Of a DNA stretch of 64,000 bases, positions 34,469 to 44,233 are shown piece after piece. The notes below the pieces were generated by a model that saw only the letters and a list, made by a program, of their open reading frames with translations, did no database searches and had not been told where the DNA came from. Location of the stretch: assembly GCA_964541485.1 (NCBI GenBank), contig CAZIQL010000002.1, positions 1 through 64,000 of the forward strand, read 5' to 3'. Each line of letters begins with the position of its first letter. Positions within the stretch are counted from its first letter, which is position 1. Made by a program: the position numbers and the translations under genes. Origin of the DNA: SIG299 sp964541485 (lineage in GTDB: Bacteria > Bacillota > Clostridia > Lachnospirales > Lachnospiraceae).

Positions 34469-37012
34469 ATGAGTAAGAAAGCTAAAATTATACTGGCCGT
34501 TCTGGCAGGCGTTATTGTTGTGGCCGGGATTTGTTTCTACCCGATGGCAAAGAAATATTTCCTTAAGAATGACTACAAACAGTATTTGTCAGAGGAGGCA
34601 GAGTTTGAACAGGGAACGGAGTTCTCTGAGATAAAAGAGCAAAAACCTTCCGTTGCAGGAATGGTGCTGGTAGCGGAGAATGACAATTTCAAACTGTATA
34701 CCAATACCGGAACGGCAGAGGTTGCATTATATGATAAGCGGAGTGGGGAAACCTATTATACCAATCCGACAGACCGGGAAGATAAAATCGGTCAGGACCT
34801 GGAGTCACAGTTTTCGCTTACGTATTATGACAGTGCGAGAAAGACCGGCCGTATGAGCAGTTATGAAATGGCGGTGGCAAGAGGACAGGTTGTTTGTGAA
34901 AGTATAACGGATGGTGTTCGTTATACGTATACCCTTGGAGATTTGGAATCGAAAACAGGAATTGTGCCGATGGTAATTTCTGAGGAGCGACTGGACAGCT
35001 TTATGGCAAATGTTTCGGAGGAACAGGCGAAGTTCATCAAGAAGAAATATAAGCAGTCGGAAACCTATCCGGGGTGCATGGAACTGCTGGAGGCTTCCAT
35101 CACGACAATCAATATCAAGCGAATGACGGAGGTTTTTGTAGAAGCCGGATACACCCAGGAGGATTATGCGTTTGATATGGCCAATGCAGAACTGGATGAG
35201 CCAATCAGCTTTACCATTCCGCTTGACTATCGGCTGACAAAGGATGGACTTCAGGTTTCGATTGTAACCTCGCAGATTCAGGAAACGGGCGGTGCACGGA
35301 TTTACAGTATTGTTTTCCAAAAACAGTTTGGAGCTGCCGGACGCGAAGAAGAGGGCTATATGTTGGTGCCAAATGGTTCCGGTTCACTGATTTATTTTAA
35401 TAACGGAAAAACGGATTATTCCTATACGCAGTATGTGTATAATACCGACCCGACGGTAGCGAGTTATACGGTAGTGGAAAACACAACAGCAGTACGGCTT
35501 CCGGTGTTTGGTATGAAGTATAAAAACAGTGCATTGTTTGCCATGATTACCGGTGGCGATGCATTGGCAAGAATTGATGCGGCAACTGCCAATAACGCAT
35601 CCGATTATAATAATGTATATGCTACCTTTTACTTAAGAGGCTTCGAGCTTTTGAGCATGTTTGGAACGACAGGTTCCCAGGCGGACCTTCCTGTCATAGA
35701 GAACGATTTGTATGAAACGACAATACAGATGGAATATATACCGTTAAACGGTGAGGAAGCAGATTATTCCGGTATGGCAAAGTATTACAGGAACCGGTTG
35801 ATTTCCGAGGGTGTGTTGTCGGCACCATTACAGAATACGGAACTGCCATTGTATCTGGATATTCTGGGTGGCGTAAATATCAGCAAAAACATTGCAGGTG
35901 TTAAGTTTGATGATGTGTATGAAATGACAACGTATGAGCAGGCAGGAGAGATTGCGAAAAGTTTAGCTGCCGGTGGAGTTCATGCAATTAAAATGAACTA
36001 TCTGGGATGGTTTAACGGTGGGTATTATCACGATGTTCCGGATCGGATTGAGAGGGTGAAGGGACTTGGTTCCAAGGCAGAGATAGCTGCTCTTAAAGCA
36101 TATCTTGAGGCGGACGGAGGAAGCCTGTACGGTAACGTGGCGTTCAACGAAGTCTCCTATACGAGTGACCGCTATTACTTAAGCCAGGAGGCGGCAAAGT
36201 ATTACAACGGCAAACTGGTATTGCTGGGACAGGTAAGCCCAAATACGTTAAAGCGGAGTGTGAATGCAAAATATGAGGAAACGATGTATACCATTCTTTC
36301 TCCGAGATTTTTAAATTATTATGTTAATGAATTTGCCGATGCGTTTGCGGCATATGACATGTCAGGTGTTGCACTTCGTGATTTAGGCAGTGTGTTGTCA
36401 TCCGATAAAAAGAGAACCGATCTGATTCATCGACAGGATGCACTTGAGCTTACCGAGAAAGCACTGGAAACATTGAGCAGCGCAACGGAGTTACTTGTGC
36501 ACGGTGGAAATGAATATAGTCTGAGATATACGACGGATGTTGTGGACGCACCATTGACCGGAAGCAGTTTCTTTGTGGTAGATGAGATGGTTCCGTTTTA
36601 TGCCATGGTAGTTCATGGATATCTCAATTATACGGGAGAGGAATTGAATCTTCTTCAGAGTCCGGACAGAACAGACCTGTTGCTTGACTATATTGAAAAT
36701 GCGGCATCGTTACGTTACGTGGTGTCGTGGGAAAACTCGGATGCTATCAAATATTCCGGGCTGAACAGTATGTATTCTGTCCAGTACGAATTATATGAAG
36801 ACGAGATAAAGAGTTTCTATGAAACCATGTCGGAAGCGTTAAAAGACGTTATGAATGTTCCGATGATAAAGCATGAAATTCTGACAGAAAACGTACGAAA
36901 AATCACCTACGAAAACGGGGTTGCCATTTATGTGAACCGTGGCGACGAAGATGCATGGGCAGACGGTATCCGGATACCGGCAAAATGGTATGAGAAGAAG
37001 GAGGGGAATTAA
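34469..37012 (+). CDS. DUF5696-type large exported protein
   Basis: 847 residues with an N-terminal signal anchor (about 7-28) and an external body. Features I associate with DUF5696 are the MVLVAENDNFKLYTNT start, YMLVPNGSGSLIYFNNGK (about 300) and a TIM-barrel-like second half with GVHAIKMNYLGWFNGGY and GVALRDLGSVLSSDKK. The second half resembles glycosidase barrels, so an enzymatic role on glycans is possible. It is located between the NHL/Yip1 pair and the second permease pair. Identity rests on recall, not on a search. Confidence 0.68.
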   Translation: MSKKAKIILAVLAGVIVVAGICFYPMAKKYFLKNDYKQYLSEEAEFEQGTEFSEIKEQKPSVAGMVLVAENDNFKLYTNTGTAEVALYDKRSGETYYTNPTDREDKIGQDLESQFSLTYYDSARKTGRMSSYEMAVARGQVVCESITDGVRYTYTLGDLESKTGIVPMVISEERLDSFMANVSEEQAKFIKKKYKQSETYPGCMELLEASITTINIKRMTEVFVEAGYTQEDYAFDMANAELDEPISFTIPLDYRLTKDGLQVSIVTSQIQETGGARIYSIVFQKQFGAAGREEEGYMLVPNGSGSLIYFNNGKTDYSYTQYVYNTDPTVASYTVVENTTAVRLPVFGMKYKNSALFAMITGGDALARIDAATANNASDYNNVYATFYLRGFELLSMFGTTGSQADLPVIENDLYETTIQMEYIPLNGEEADYSGMAKYYRNRLISEGVLSAPLQNTELPLYLDILGGVNISKNIAGVKFDDVYEMTTYEQAGEIAKSLAAGGVHAIKMNYLGWFNGGYYHDVPDRIERVKGLGSKAEIAALKAYLEADGGSLYGNVAFNEVSYTSDRYYLSQEAAKYYNGKLVLLGQVSPNTLKRSVNAKYEETMYTILSPRFLNYYVNEFADAFAAYDMSGVALRDLGSVLSSDKKRTDLIHRQDALELTEKALETLSSATELLVHGGNEYSLRYTTDVVDAPLTGSSFFVVDEMVPFYAMVVHGYLNYTGEELNLLQSPDRTDLLLDYIENAASLRYVVSWENSDAIKYSGLNSMYSVQYELYEDEIKSFYETMSEALKDVMNVPMIKHEILTENVRKITYENGVAIYVNRGDEDAWADGIRIPAKWYEKKEGN

Positions 37013-37015
37013 AAA

Positions 37016-37924
37016 GTGAAACGGAAAAAGAAATTTACCCTCGCAAGACGCAGAGCGATTACCGGCCTTTTGTTCATTAGTCCATGGGTAATCGGGTTCT
37101 TTACATATTATGTAAGAAGCCTGTACCAGACGGTGTATATGGCATTCAGTGATGTAACACAGGCAGAAACCGGTGGCTTTACCTCGACATTAAGTGGAAT
37201 AGATAATTTTAAATATGCATTTTTTACGGACGCTGAGTTCAATCAGATTTTAGTGACATCGATTAAGGATATTTTGATTGATGTTCCGCTGATTTTATTC
37301 TTCTCTTTGTTTCTTGCCATAATTTTAAACGGTAAGTTCAAAGGAAGAACCTTATTCCGTGCCCTGTTGTTTCTGCCGGTTATTATGGGCTCCGGAATCA
37401 TTGTGGATGCACTGGATGCAGCGCAGCAGACGATGTCCGGCGGTCTGACAGCGGTAGCAGGCAATATGGAAGTGGTAAAGGACAGCGCGATGACACAGAT
37501 TTTATCCGCTTTTGTGGAATTTGGTATTCCAATGAATCTGGTGACATATTTATCGCAGGCAGTGGAACGAATTTTTACCGTAGTACGTGCTTCGGGCGTG
37601 CAGACCATTATTTTCATCGCTGCCTTGCAGTCCATTTCCGGTTCGCTGTATGAGGTAGCCAAAATTGAAGGTGCCACAACCTATGAAACTTTCTGGAAGA
37701 TTACTTTCCCGATGGTTTCACCGATGATACTCACTAATGTGGTTTATACCATCGTGGCTTCGTTTACCAACAGTAAGATTATTCAAAAAGCCGAGGAAAT
37801 GGCATTTGTCAGTTTTGAATACGGCATCAGTTCAGCGATGAGTTTAATCAGTACCGTGGTGGTATGTACCATATTATTGTTGCTTGGATTATTTATATCG
37901 AAAAAAGTCTTTTATTACAATTAA
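37016..37924 (+). CDS. Sugar ABC transporter permease (MalF-like), importer 2; GTG start
   Basis: 302 residues, six predicted helices, EAA motif LYEVAKIEGATTYETFWKITFPMVSP. It starts at GTG 37016, supported by RBS GGAGGGG 9-15 nt upstream and by the 3-nt gap after DUF5696. The long loop between the third and fourth helices (about 120-180) differs from importer 1. It partners the next gene. Confidence 0.92.
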   Translation: MKRKKKFTLARRRAITGLLFISPWVIGFFTYYVRSLYQTVYMAFSDVTQAETGGFTSTLSGIDNFKYAFFTDAEFNQILVTSIKDILIDVPLILFFSLFLAIILNGKFKGRTLFRALLFLPVIMGSGIIVDALDAAQQTMSGGLTAVAGNMEVVKDSAMTQILSAFVEFGIPMNLVTYLSQAVERIFTVVRASGVQTIIFIAALQSISGSLYEVAKIEGATTYETFWKITFPMVSPMILTNVVYTIVASFTNSKIIQKAEEMAFVSFEYGISSAMSLISTVVVCTILLLLGLFISKKVFYYN

Positions 37925-37938
37925 GGGGGAAGGAGATT

Positions 37939-38928
37939 ATGAGCAAAACAAAAAAAGGCATGTTGGATGCTGTCCTTCGGCCGGATGAAAACACAAAATT
38001 CAAACGTCATATTCTTTGGACCAAGTTTGTAAAAAAAGCGATGGTAGTGTTTCGGTATGCAACCTTAATCGGTATTTCCTATATTGTACTTAGTCCGATG
38101 ATTTCCATTATTTCCAAAGCGTTTTTCTCGGATTCCGATGTATATAACGCTATGGTATATGTGATACCGGAAGCACCGACATTACATAACTTCAGTCTCG
38201 CCATACAGCGTATGAATTATTTTGAGACGCTGGGGCTGACGATGCTGCTGATTGGCTCACTGACCCTGATTCAGTTGTTGGTCTGTTCTCTGGTGGGGTA
38301 TGGATTTGCAAGATTTGAGTTTCCGCTTAAAAAGTTGTTTTTTGGTTGTGTGATATTGACCATTGTGATTCCAACCTACACCATTATGCTTCCGCTTTAT
38401 ATGCATTTCAGAAATTTTGACCCGCTTCATTTGTTCAGCTTGTTGACCGGAGGGCCGGCGAACTGGCTGACGACGTTAAAGCCGATTTACATGATGACAT
38501 TTCTTGGGTGTGGACTGAGTTCGGGTTTGTTTATTTATATTTTTATCCAGTTTTTCAGGGGAATTCCAAAGGAACTGGAGGAGGCTGCGTTTGTGGACGG
38601 AGCGGGAGCAGTCCGGACATTTTTCCAGATTATGCTTCCATGTTCCAAGCCTGCAATTATTACTGTGGCGGTATTTTCTTTGGTATGGCAGTATAATGAT
38701 TCCTTTTATACGGGATTGTTTGGTGTAAAAGCAAAATATCAGCTGGGAGTCATGCTTTCTACGCTGACGGGAACCTTAAGCAGTGTGGATAAGATTGTGA
38801 ATCCGGAGTTTCAGGAAATGTATCTGAATGCGGGAATCATTCTGATGGTACTGCCGATTCTGTTGATTTACATCGTATTGCAGAAGAGCTTTATCGAAGG
38901 CGTGGAGCGAAGCGGAATCGTTGGATAA
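37939..38928 (+). CDS. Carbohydrate ABC transporter permease (MalG-like), importer 2
   Basis: 329 residues. ATG 37939 is chosen because GGGGGAAGGAG precedes it; an open frame reaching back to 37864 overlaps the upstream gene. Six helices and the EAA motif LEEAAFVDGAGAVRTFFQIMLP are visible. A cytosolic N-terminal tail of about 35 residues precedes helix one. It completes the second importer; no ATPase is linked. Confidence 0.93.
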   Translation: MSKTKKGMLDAVLRPDENTKFKRHILWTKFVKKAMVVFRYATLIGISYIVLSPMISIISKAFFSDSDVYNAMVYVIPEAPTLHNFSLAIQRMNYFETLGLTMLLIGSLTLIQLLVCSLVGYGFARFEFPLKKLFFGCVILTIVIPTYTIMLPLYMHFRNFDPLHLFSLLTGGPANWLTTLKPIYMMTFLGCGLSSGLFIYIFIQFFRGIPKELEEAAFVDGAGAVRTFFQIMLPCSKPAIITVAVFSLVWQYNDSFYTGLFGVKAKYQLGVMLSTLTGTLSSVDKIVNPEFQEMYLNAGIILMVLPILLIYIVLQKSFIEGVERSGIVG

Positions 38929-38951
38929 AGTATATTTTATAAAAATAGTTT

Positions 38952-38980
38952 TTGATACATCATGGCAAATAAGGTATAAT
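38952..38980 (+). promoter_or_regulatory. Promoter of the second solute-binding protein gene
   Basis: TTGATA (38952-38957), 17 nt, TATAAT (38975-38980). An internal promoter here would allow the binding protein to be made in excess over the permeases. Confidence 0.75.
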
Positions 38981-38998
38981 GCTATTGTATTATAATTT

Positions 38999-39058
38999 AA
39001 GGAGGAAAATCCTCTGCTCGCGTTTGAGCTCGCATTTTCCTTCGGAAAACAGGGAGGA
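38999..39058 (+). promoter_or_regulatory. Structured 5' leader with a sequestered and a free SD sequence
   Basis: The leader holds an AAGGAGG that can pair with TCCTC (39002-39006 with 39010-39014) and a stable TTTTCC/GGAAAA hairpin with a TTC(G) loop (about 39035-39049). The working SD is GGGAGG near 39052, 8 nt before ATG 39067. The hairpins may protect the mRNA or control translation. Confidence 0.4.
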
Positions 39059-39066
39059 TTGAACAT

Positions 39067-40491
39067 ATGTTTAACAGAGTGAAAAAATTATTAGCAATGT
39101 CTATGACAGCAGTAATGGTACTTTCCATGGCTGCCTGCGGACAGAATCAGAGCGGGGATACACCGACACCAACACCGACACCAAAGAATGAAGCAGATAT
39201 GACGCTGATGGAAAAGATGGATGCATATTATGCAGACTATCCTGCGTTTGATATGGAAGGACGTGTCATCAAGATTGCAATGTTCTACGATGCATATTTT
39301 GACAGCTATGATACAAAACCAGAGGACAACCCGGGCTTGCTCGATATGGAGATGGGACAGCAGATGTTAGAAAATGTACGTCGTATCGAGAAGAAGTATA
39401 ACTGTAAGATTGAATACATCAATCCGGGTAGCGATGCCTTAAAGACCAGCTTAAATACATCCGTAGTTGCCGGCACACCGGACTATGATGTTTATCTGAC
39501 TCAGATGGATTGGGCACTCCCGCTTGCGGTAAATGGGTATTTTATTGATTTATCCACATTTGATGCAGAGTATCTGGATATCAACAATGATCAGAATATC
39601 ATCAAAGCGTTCCCTGTTGCAAGTACCAACTGCTTCTTTGAAAAGAGTGCAAAAAATGTAACAGCAAACTACATGGTATATAACGCAGACATGATTGAAC
39701 AGTTAAAGTTAGAAGACCCGCAGGAATTATACGCAAAGGGTGAATGGACCTGGGAAAAATTCGAAGAGCTCTGCATTAAGGCAACACAGGATACCGACAA
39801 CAACGGTGAACCTGATATCTATGGTTACGGCGGTGACTTAACCATGACATTGCGTGAATTTTTGGCATCTAACGGTGCAGTTTTGGTAAAAGAAGACGGA
39901 ACAGAAGGACTCTCCGATGCGAAGTCTCTTGAAACCTTCCAGTTCCTTGGAAAGCTGTACGGCGAAGATAAGGCAGCAAGACCAATCGTAGATGACTGGT
40001 ATGACGGTATTGCAGGCTGGATTAACAATAAGTGTGTGTTTGGACCTACCCAGATGTGGATTCTCCAGACAGCCGAAGATATTAACTTTAATTACCGTAT
40101 CGTGCCGTGGCCACAGGGACCAAGCGGCAGCGCAGAGGTTGCAGGACAGGGCTTTAACGATTACTTTGCAATTCCTCGTGGCGTAAAGGATCCGGAAAAG
40201 GTGTATCAGATTATGGAAGAGTTCTTTGGATGGTTCTGTGGTGACATTGAGTTCCGTGATCAGGATATGATTAGCCTGGCAGAAGGCTGCTTCATCGAAG
40301 AGGCGGATGTAGACACTGCATTTACAATCGGTGATTGGGGAAATAAGGATATCTGGTCCATCATTGATACCGATTATCTGGTTGCCAGCGTATTCGGCGG
40401 TGTAGTGAGCGGCGAATCAACACCTGCACAGGCAGTAGAGTCTGTAAAGCAGCTGTTCCAGGATGAAATTGACGCAATAATGGGAGAGTAG
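39067..40491 (+). CDS. Extracellular solute-binding lipoprotein, importer 2
   Basis: 474 residues with lipobox MAAC (Cys24), then a TPTPTPTPK linker and a type 1 sugar-binding fold (RRIEKKYNCKIEYINPGSDALKTSL, YNADMIEQL, EWTWEKFEELC). It presumably delivers sugar to the permease pair at 37016-38928. It is of standard size, unlike the 967-residue protein of importer 1. It has its own strong promoter. Confidence 0.9.
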   Translation: MFNRVKKLLAMSMTAVMVLSMAACGQNQSGDTPTPTPTPKNEADMTLMEKMDAYYADYPAFDMEGRVIKIAMFYDAYFDSYDTKPEDNPGLLDMEMGQQMLENVRRIEKKYNCKIEYINPGSDALKTSLNTSVVAGTPDYDVYLTQMDWALPLAVNGYFIDLSTFDAEYLDINNDQNIIKAFPVASTNCFFEKSAKNVTANYMVYNADMIEQLKLEDPQELYAKGEWTWEKFEELCIKATQDTDNNGEPDIYGYGGDLTMTLREFLASNGAVLVKEDGTEGLSDAKSLETFQFLGKLYGEDKAARPIVDDWYDGIAGWINNKCVFGPTQMWILQTAEDINFNYRIVPWPQGPSGSAEVAGQGFNDYFAIPRGVKDPEKVYQIMEEFFGWFCGDIEFRDQDMISLAEGCFIEEADVDTAFTIGDWGNKDIWSIIDTDYLVASVFGGVVSGESTPAQAVESVKQLFQDEIDAIMGE

Positions 40492-40492
40492 A

Positions 40493-41716
40493 ATGAATAA
40501 CTATTTTGTATGGGTTGAGATTACGGCCAACACACAGACTATTTTACATGAAGATCGTTTTCGTGCCGCAATGAAAAAGTGCGCGGAAGTAGGAATTGAT
40601 TCCGTTATCTTAAGTATTAAGGATACCAGTGGATTTGTTCTTTACAACAGCAGTCTTGCACCTCATTATTCCAAGTATAAGGAATGCTTTGAGGAAATCG
40701 ATTATCTGGAAAGATGCATCCATATTGTGCACGAGTGCGGTATGAAGCTTTATGCGTCCTTTGACGTGTTTGCAGAGGGCAATAAAAAGCATAGAAACCC
40801 GCTCATGAAGGGGCTTACCATGGAAGGCTGGATGTGTGAGGTATATGGTCTTGACGGTAACGATCAGCCGGTCGTTCAGCCGATTGTATCCAATCATCCG
40901 ATTCAGACCATCGGTAACATTGATGACTTTGGCGAGGTTTTTGTAAATCCTGCCAATGAGGAAGTGGTGGAATATGAGCTGAGCCTGATAAAGGAAGTAA
41001 TCGACGGATATGACATTGACGGAATTGTACTTGACAGAGTGAGATATGTAGGTCTGAGCGCTGATTTTAGCGCTCTGACCTTAAATAAGTGGAAGGAAGC
41101 TGCAGGAATTGCAGAAGAAGTGGCTCCTTCCGATATTTATAGTATGGAAAAGGCAGATGGTGAAATTAAAGTCACCTATGGAAAGTATTTTGGTTCCTAC
41201 AATACCTTCCGTGCTCAGATGGTGCACGATTTTATCTGCAAGGTGCGTCATGTGGTGGACAACGCAGAGAGAAAGGTTGAGTTCGTCGATTATACCGGCT
41301 CCTGGTATCCGGAATATTATATGGTGGCTGCCAACTGGGCATCCAAAGAGCATATCGAAACCTCCTACCCGGAAACGGACGGAGCAGAATATGCAAAAAC
41401 AGGATATATTAAGCAGGTAGACCGTATGTTATCCGGTTTCTATTATGAGGACGTAACGATTGCGGAAGCAAGAGAGCATCATCAGCCGGCAGACTGGTAC
41501 AGTGTGGAAGGCTCCGCGGATATTGCATACGAAGTAACACACAGAGAACGTCCGATTGTCGGAAGTTTGTATCTGTTCCAGTATAACCCGAAGCCGGAAG
41601 ACATCACACGTGCCGTAGACATGTGTTTTAAGACCTCTGACGGTTGTATGTTGTTTGACCTGTGCTATCTGGTAAACAACGACTGGTGGAGTCTGGTAGA
41701 CAGAAAAAAGATATAA
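40493..41716 (+). CDS. Cytosolic GHL10-like putative glycosidase
   Basis: 407 residues, no signal peptide. A TIM-barrel enzyme resembling GHL10/alpha-amylase-like families: VEITANTQTIL start, DSVILSIKDTSGF, MKLYASFDVFAEG, IDGIVLDRVRYVG (the DG-LD-VRY strand also seen in the exported GHL10 at 24552) and VEFVDYTGSWYPEYY. It starts one base after the binding-protein stop. Likely acts on imported oligosaccharide, complementing the surface GHL10 enzyme. Substrate unknown. Confidence 0.72.
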   Translation: MNNYFVWVEITANTQTILHEDRFRAAMKKCAEVGIDSVILSIKDTSGFVLYNSSLAPHYSKYKECFEEIDYLERCIHIVHECGMKLYASFDVFAEGNKKHRNPLMKGLTMEGWMCEVYGLDGNDQPVVQPIVSNHPIQTIGNIDDFGEVFVNPANEEVVEYELSLIKEVIDGYDIDGIVLDRVRYVGLSADFSALTLNKWKEAAGIAEEVAPSDIYSMEKADGEIKVTYGKYFGSYNTFRAQMVHDFICKVRHVVDNAERKVEFVDYTGSWYPEYYMVAANWASKEHIETSYPETDGAEYAKTGYIKQVDRMLSGFYYEDVTIAEAREHHQPADWYSVEGSADIAYEVTHRERPIVGSLYLFQYNPKPEDITRAVDMCFKTSDGCMLFDLCYLVNNDWWSLVDRKKI

Positions 41717-41748
41717 ACTAGATATAGAATGAAGAAGGATGAAAGACC

Positions 41749-43245
41749 ATGAAAAAAATTGTTTTATTGCCATTAGATGAGAGACCATGTAATTACGATT
41801 TTGTTTATAAATTATTTCAGAGCGATGAGCTGCAAATCGTACGTCCAAAGCAGCTAGGCAGTAACAAAACGCCTGCCGATGCGACGCAGGTAAAGGAATT
41901 TCTTTTACAGGAGTGTGAGCAGGCGTTTGGTCTGATTCTTTCTGTGGATATGCTTTTGTACGGAGGATTGGTTCCTTCGAGATTACATAGGCTTGATTTG
42001 GAAACCTTAAAAGAACGGTTAGGACTGATCAAACAATTAAAGCAGAAAAATCCGCAGTTAAAGATTTATGCGTTTCATTGCATTATGCGTTGTCCGAGCT
42101 ATAACAATGCCGAAGAAGAGCCGGATTACTATGATTTGTATGGTGAAAAGCTGTTTGGGTACGGCATCATGAAGCACAAGGTGCAGCTTGGTATGGCAAA
42201 TGCGAAGGAAGCAGAAGAACTGCGTTTACAGATACCGGAAGAGGTTCTCACAGATTTTGAAGCAAGAAGAGAATTAAACCGGACCTTAAATATGGAAACC
42301 ATCCGGTATTATACGGAAGGGCATTTGGATGCACTTGTTTTCCCACAGGATGATTCGGCGCCGCTTGGCTATACGGCAATCGACCAGATGCAGATACGCC
42401 GCCACATTCAGGAAGTAGCTATGACCGATGAGATTCTGCTTTACTCCGGTGCGGATGAAGTAGCGTTATCCTTGACAGCAAGAATGTTAAATGAGATGAA
42501 GGGCAGTCACCCGAGAGTATACGTAAAGTATGCTACAGAGGCTGCAAAGATGATGATACCAAAATATGAGGGTGTGCGTCTTTGCACGACTATCGGATTC
42601 CATATTCTTTCTGCCGGTTGTATTCCGGTGGAGCAAGAAGAGCTTGCAGATATCATTATGATTGCAACAGCTCCGGATGATAAGATGGAGGAAGCATTTG
42701 ACCAGCCGTCGATGAGTCCTCATTACAATGCGGAACGTAATATGGCAGAGATTATGCAGTATATACGTCGGAAGTTAGACGAAGGAAAACGTGTGGCAGT
42801 TGCAGATAATGCCTATTCTAACGGCGGAGAAATTGATTTTATCCGCATGTTAAATAAGCACAATATATTGATGCGTTTATGTGCGTATGCCGGCTGGAAC
42901 ACGAACGGAAATACGCTTGGTACGGTGCTTGCACAGGCAGTGTATGAGTATTATTACGGAGATACCAAGCAAAGAAGAGATTTCCTTGCGGAACGTTATC
43001 TTGAGGATGTGGCCTATTGCAGTTATGCAAGAGGTATCGTGACGAATGAAAATGTTGCAATCGGTGGTAATGTGTTTGCAACAAAGGAGGGAGCTTTAGA
43101 TGCGGCAGAGCGTGCAAGAAAGCATTTGGAAGCGTTTAAAGAAGAGTACTTATCCTCCATTGCAAAGGATGTACGGATTACGCATGTGAGCATGCCATGG
43201 ATGCGTATGTTTGAAGTAAGATTGGATGCGGAATTTAATCAATAG
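41749..43245 (+). CDS. DUF4127 family protein
   Basis: 498 residues, no signal peptide. The start KKIVLLPLDERPCNY, followed by LSVDMLLYGGLVPSR and VFPQDDSAPLGY, matches my memory of DUF4127. The biochemical function of that family is not established. It is encoded between the cytosolic GHL10-like protein and the ROK kinase, which suggests a role in intracellular sugar processing. Confidence 0.75.
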   Translation: MKKIVLLPLDERPCNYDFVYKLFQSDELQIVRPKQLGSNKTPADATQVKEFLLQECEQAFGLILSVDMLLYGGLVPSRLHRLDLETLKERLGLIKQLKQKNPQLKIYAFHCIMRCPSYNNAEEEPDYYDLYGEKLFGYGIMKHKVQLGMANAKEAEELRLQIPEEVLTDFEARRELNRTLNMETIRYYTEGHLDALVFPQDDSAPLGYTAIDQMQIRRHIQEVAMTDEILLYSGADEVALSLTARMLNEMKGSHPRVYVKYATEAAKMMIPKYEGVRLCTTIGFHILSAGCIPVEQEELADIIMIATAPDDKMEEAFDQPSMSPHYNAERNMAEIMQYIRRKLDEGKRVAVADNAYSNGGEIDFIRMLNKHNILMRLCAYAGWNTNGNTLGTVLAQAVYEYYYGDTKQRRDFLAERYLEDVAYCSYARGIVTNENVAIGGNVFATKEGALDAAERARKHLEAFKEEYLSSIAKDVRITHVSMPWMRMFEVRLDAEFNQ

Positions 43246-43257
43246 GAGAAACTTGTA

Positions 43258-44205
43258 ATGAACTACATCGGAATAGATATCGGCGGTACACAGGTAAAGC
43301 TTGGTCTGGTGTCAGAACAAGGGAGGGTAAGTCATGCAGCAGCATATGATGTTGCATTTGACGGATATGATACGCCGATTATTGAGACAGTAAAAGAAAA
43401 ACTTGCTCTCTTTATGGAAGAGTATCATTTGTCAGAGGACAATGTTTTGGGAATCGGTGTGTCCGCAACCGGACAGATTGATTCCTCTACCGGTACGGTA
43501 GTTGGTACGGCAGGTCATATTAAAAACTGGATCGGCTGTGAAATCCGCAAAGAGATAAAAAAACTGTACAAGGGACCGGTCAGTGTCATGAATGATGCAA
43601 ACTGTGCTGCTTTGGCAGAGCAGTGGATTGGCGGAGCCAAAGGCGCATCGGAGGCAGTTATGATTACGGTAGGAACCGGCGTCGGAGGCGGTGTTATTGT
43701 GCGTTCCGAGATTTTGGAAGGTATCGGTGGCGGTGCCGGTGAGCTGGGACATTTTCCAATCAGAAATAACGGAAGAAAGTGTTCGTGCGGTGTCCGTGGC
43801 TGTTATGAACAATATGCATCCACTACGGCATTGGTAAAAATGGTGACAAAAGCCGTAAAAGCAGGGAAAATCCCGGCAGAGCTTTTTGCAGACGGAACGA
43901 TTAATGGCCGTTCTATTTTTGCGGTAGCGGGAAAAGATACCTATCTTGATTCCTTGTTGGATCAGTGGATTGGTTATGTGGCAGACGGTCTGGTTGGAAT
44001 CATTCATATTTTTGATCCGCAGATTGTGTTAATCGGCGGTGGTGTCAGTGTACAGAAAGAATTGTTCATTGATCCGTTAAGAGAAAAAGTGCTTCGGCTT
44101 GTGATGCCGGAATATGCAAAGCGGGTTCACATTGAGGCAGCAACCATGGGAAATGAAGCAGGCATGGTGGGAGCCGTATATTATTGCATGAAGCACGGAA
44201 AATAA
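43258..44205 (+). CDS. ROK-family sugar kinase
   Basis: 315 residues. An N-terminal phosphate-binding motif IGIDIGGTQVKLG, ROK signature region (MITVGTGVGGGVI, GELGHFPI) and zinc-binding CSCGVRGCYE are all present. ROK kinases phosphorylate glucose, N-acetylmannosamine, N-acetylglucosamine and similar sugars; the motif does not tell which. With NanE in the same locus, N-acetylmannosamine kinase activity is a good hypothesis, but glucokinase is equally allowed by sequence. RBS AGGAGAAA, 12 nt after DUF4127. Confidence 0.88.
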   Translation: MNYIGIDIGGTQVKLGLVSEQGRVSHAAAYDVAFDGYDTPIIETVKEKLALFMEEYHLSEDNVLGIGVSATGQIDSSTGTVVGTAGHIKNWIGCEIRKEIKKLYKGPVSVMNDANCAALAEQWIGGAKGASEAVMITVGTGVGGGVIVRSEILEGIGGGAGELGHFPIRNNGRKCSCGVRGCYEQYASTTALVKMVTKAVKAGKIPAELFADGTINGRSIFAVAGKDTYLDSLLDQWIGYVADGLVGIIHIFDPQIVLIGGGVSVQKELFIDPLREKVLRLVMPEYAKRVHIEAATMGNEAGMVGAVYYCMKHGK

Positions 44206-44233
44206 GAGCAATCGGAGAAAAGAGGCTTGTGTG

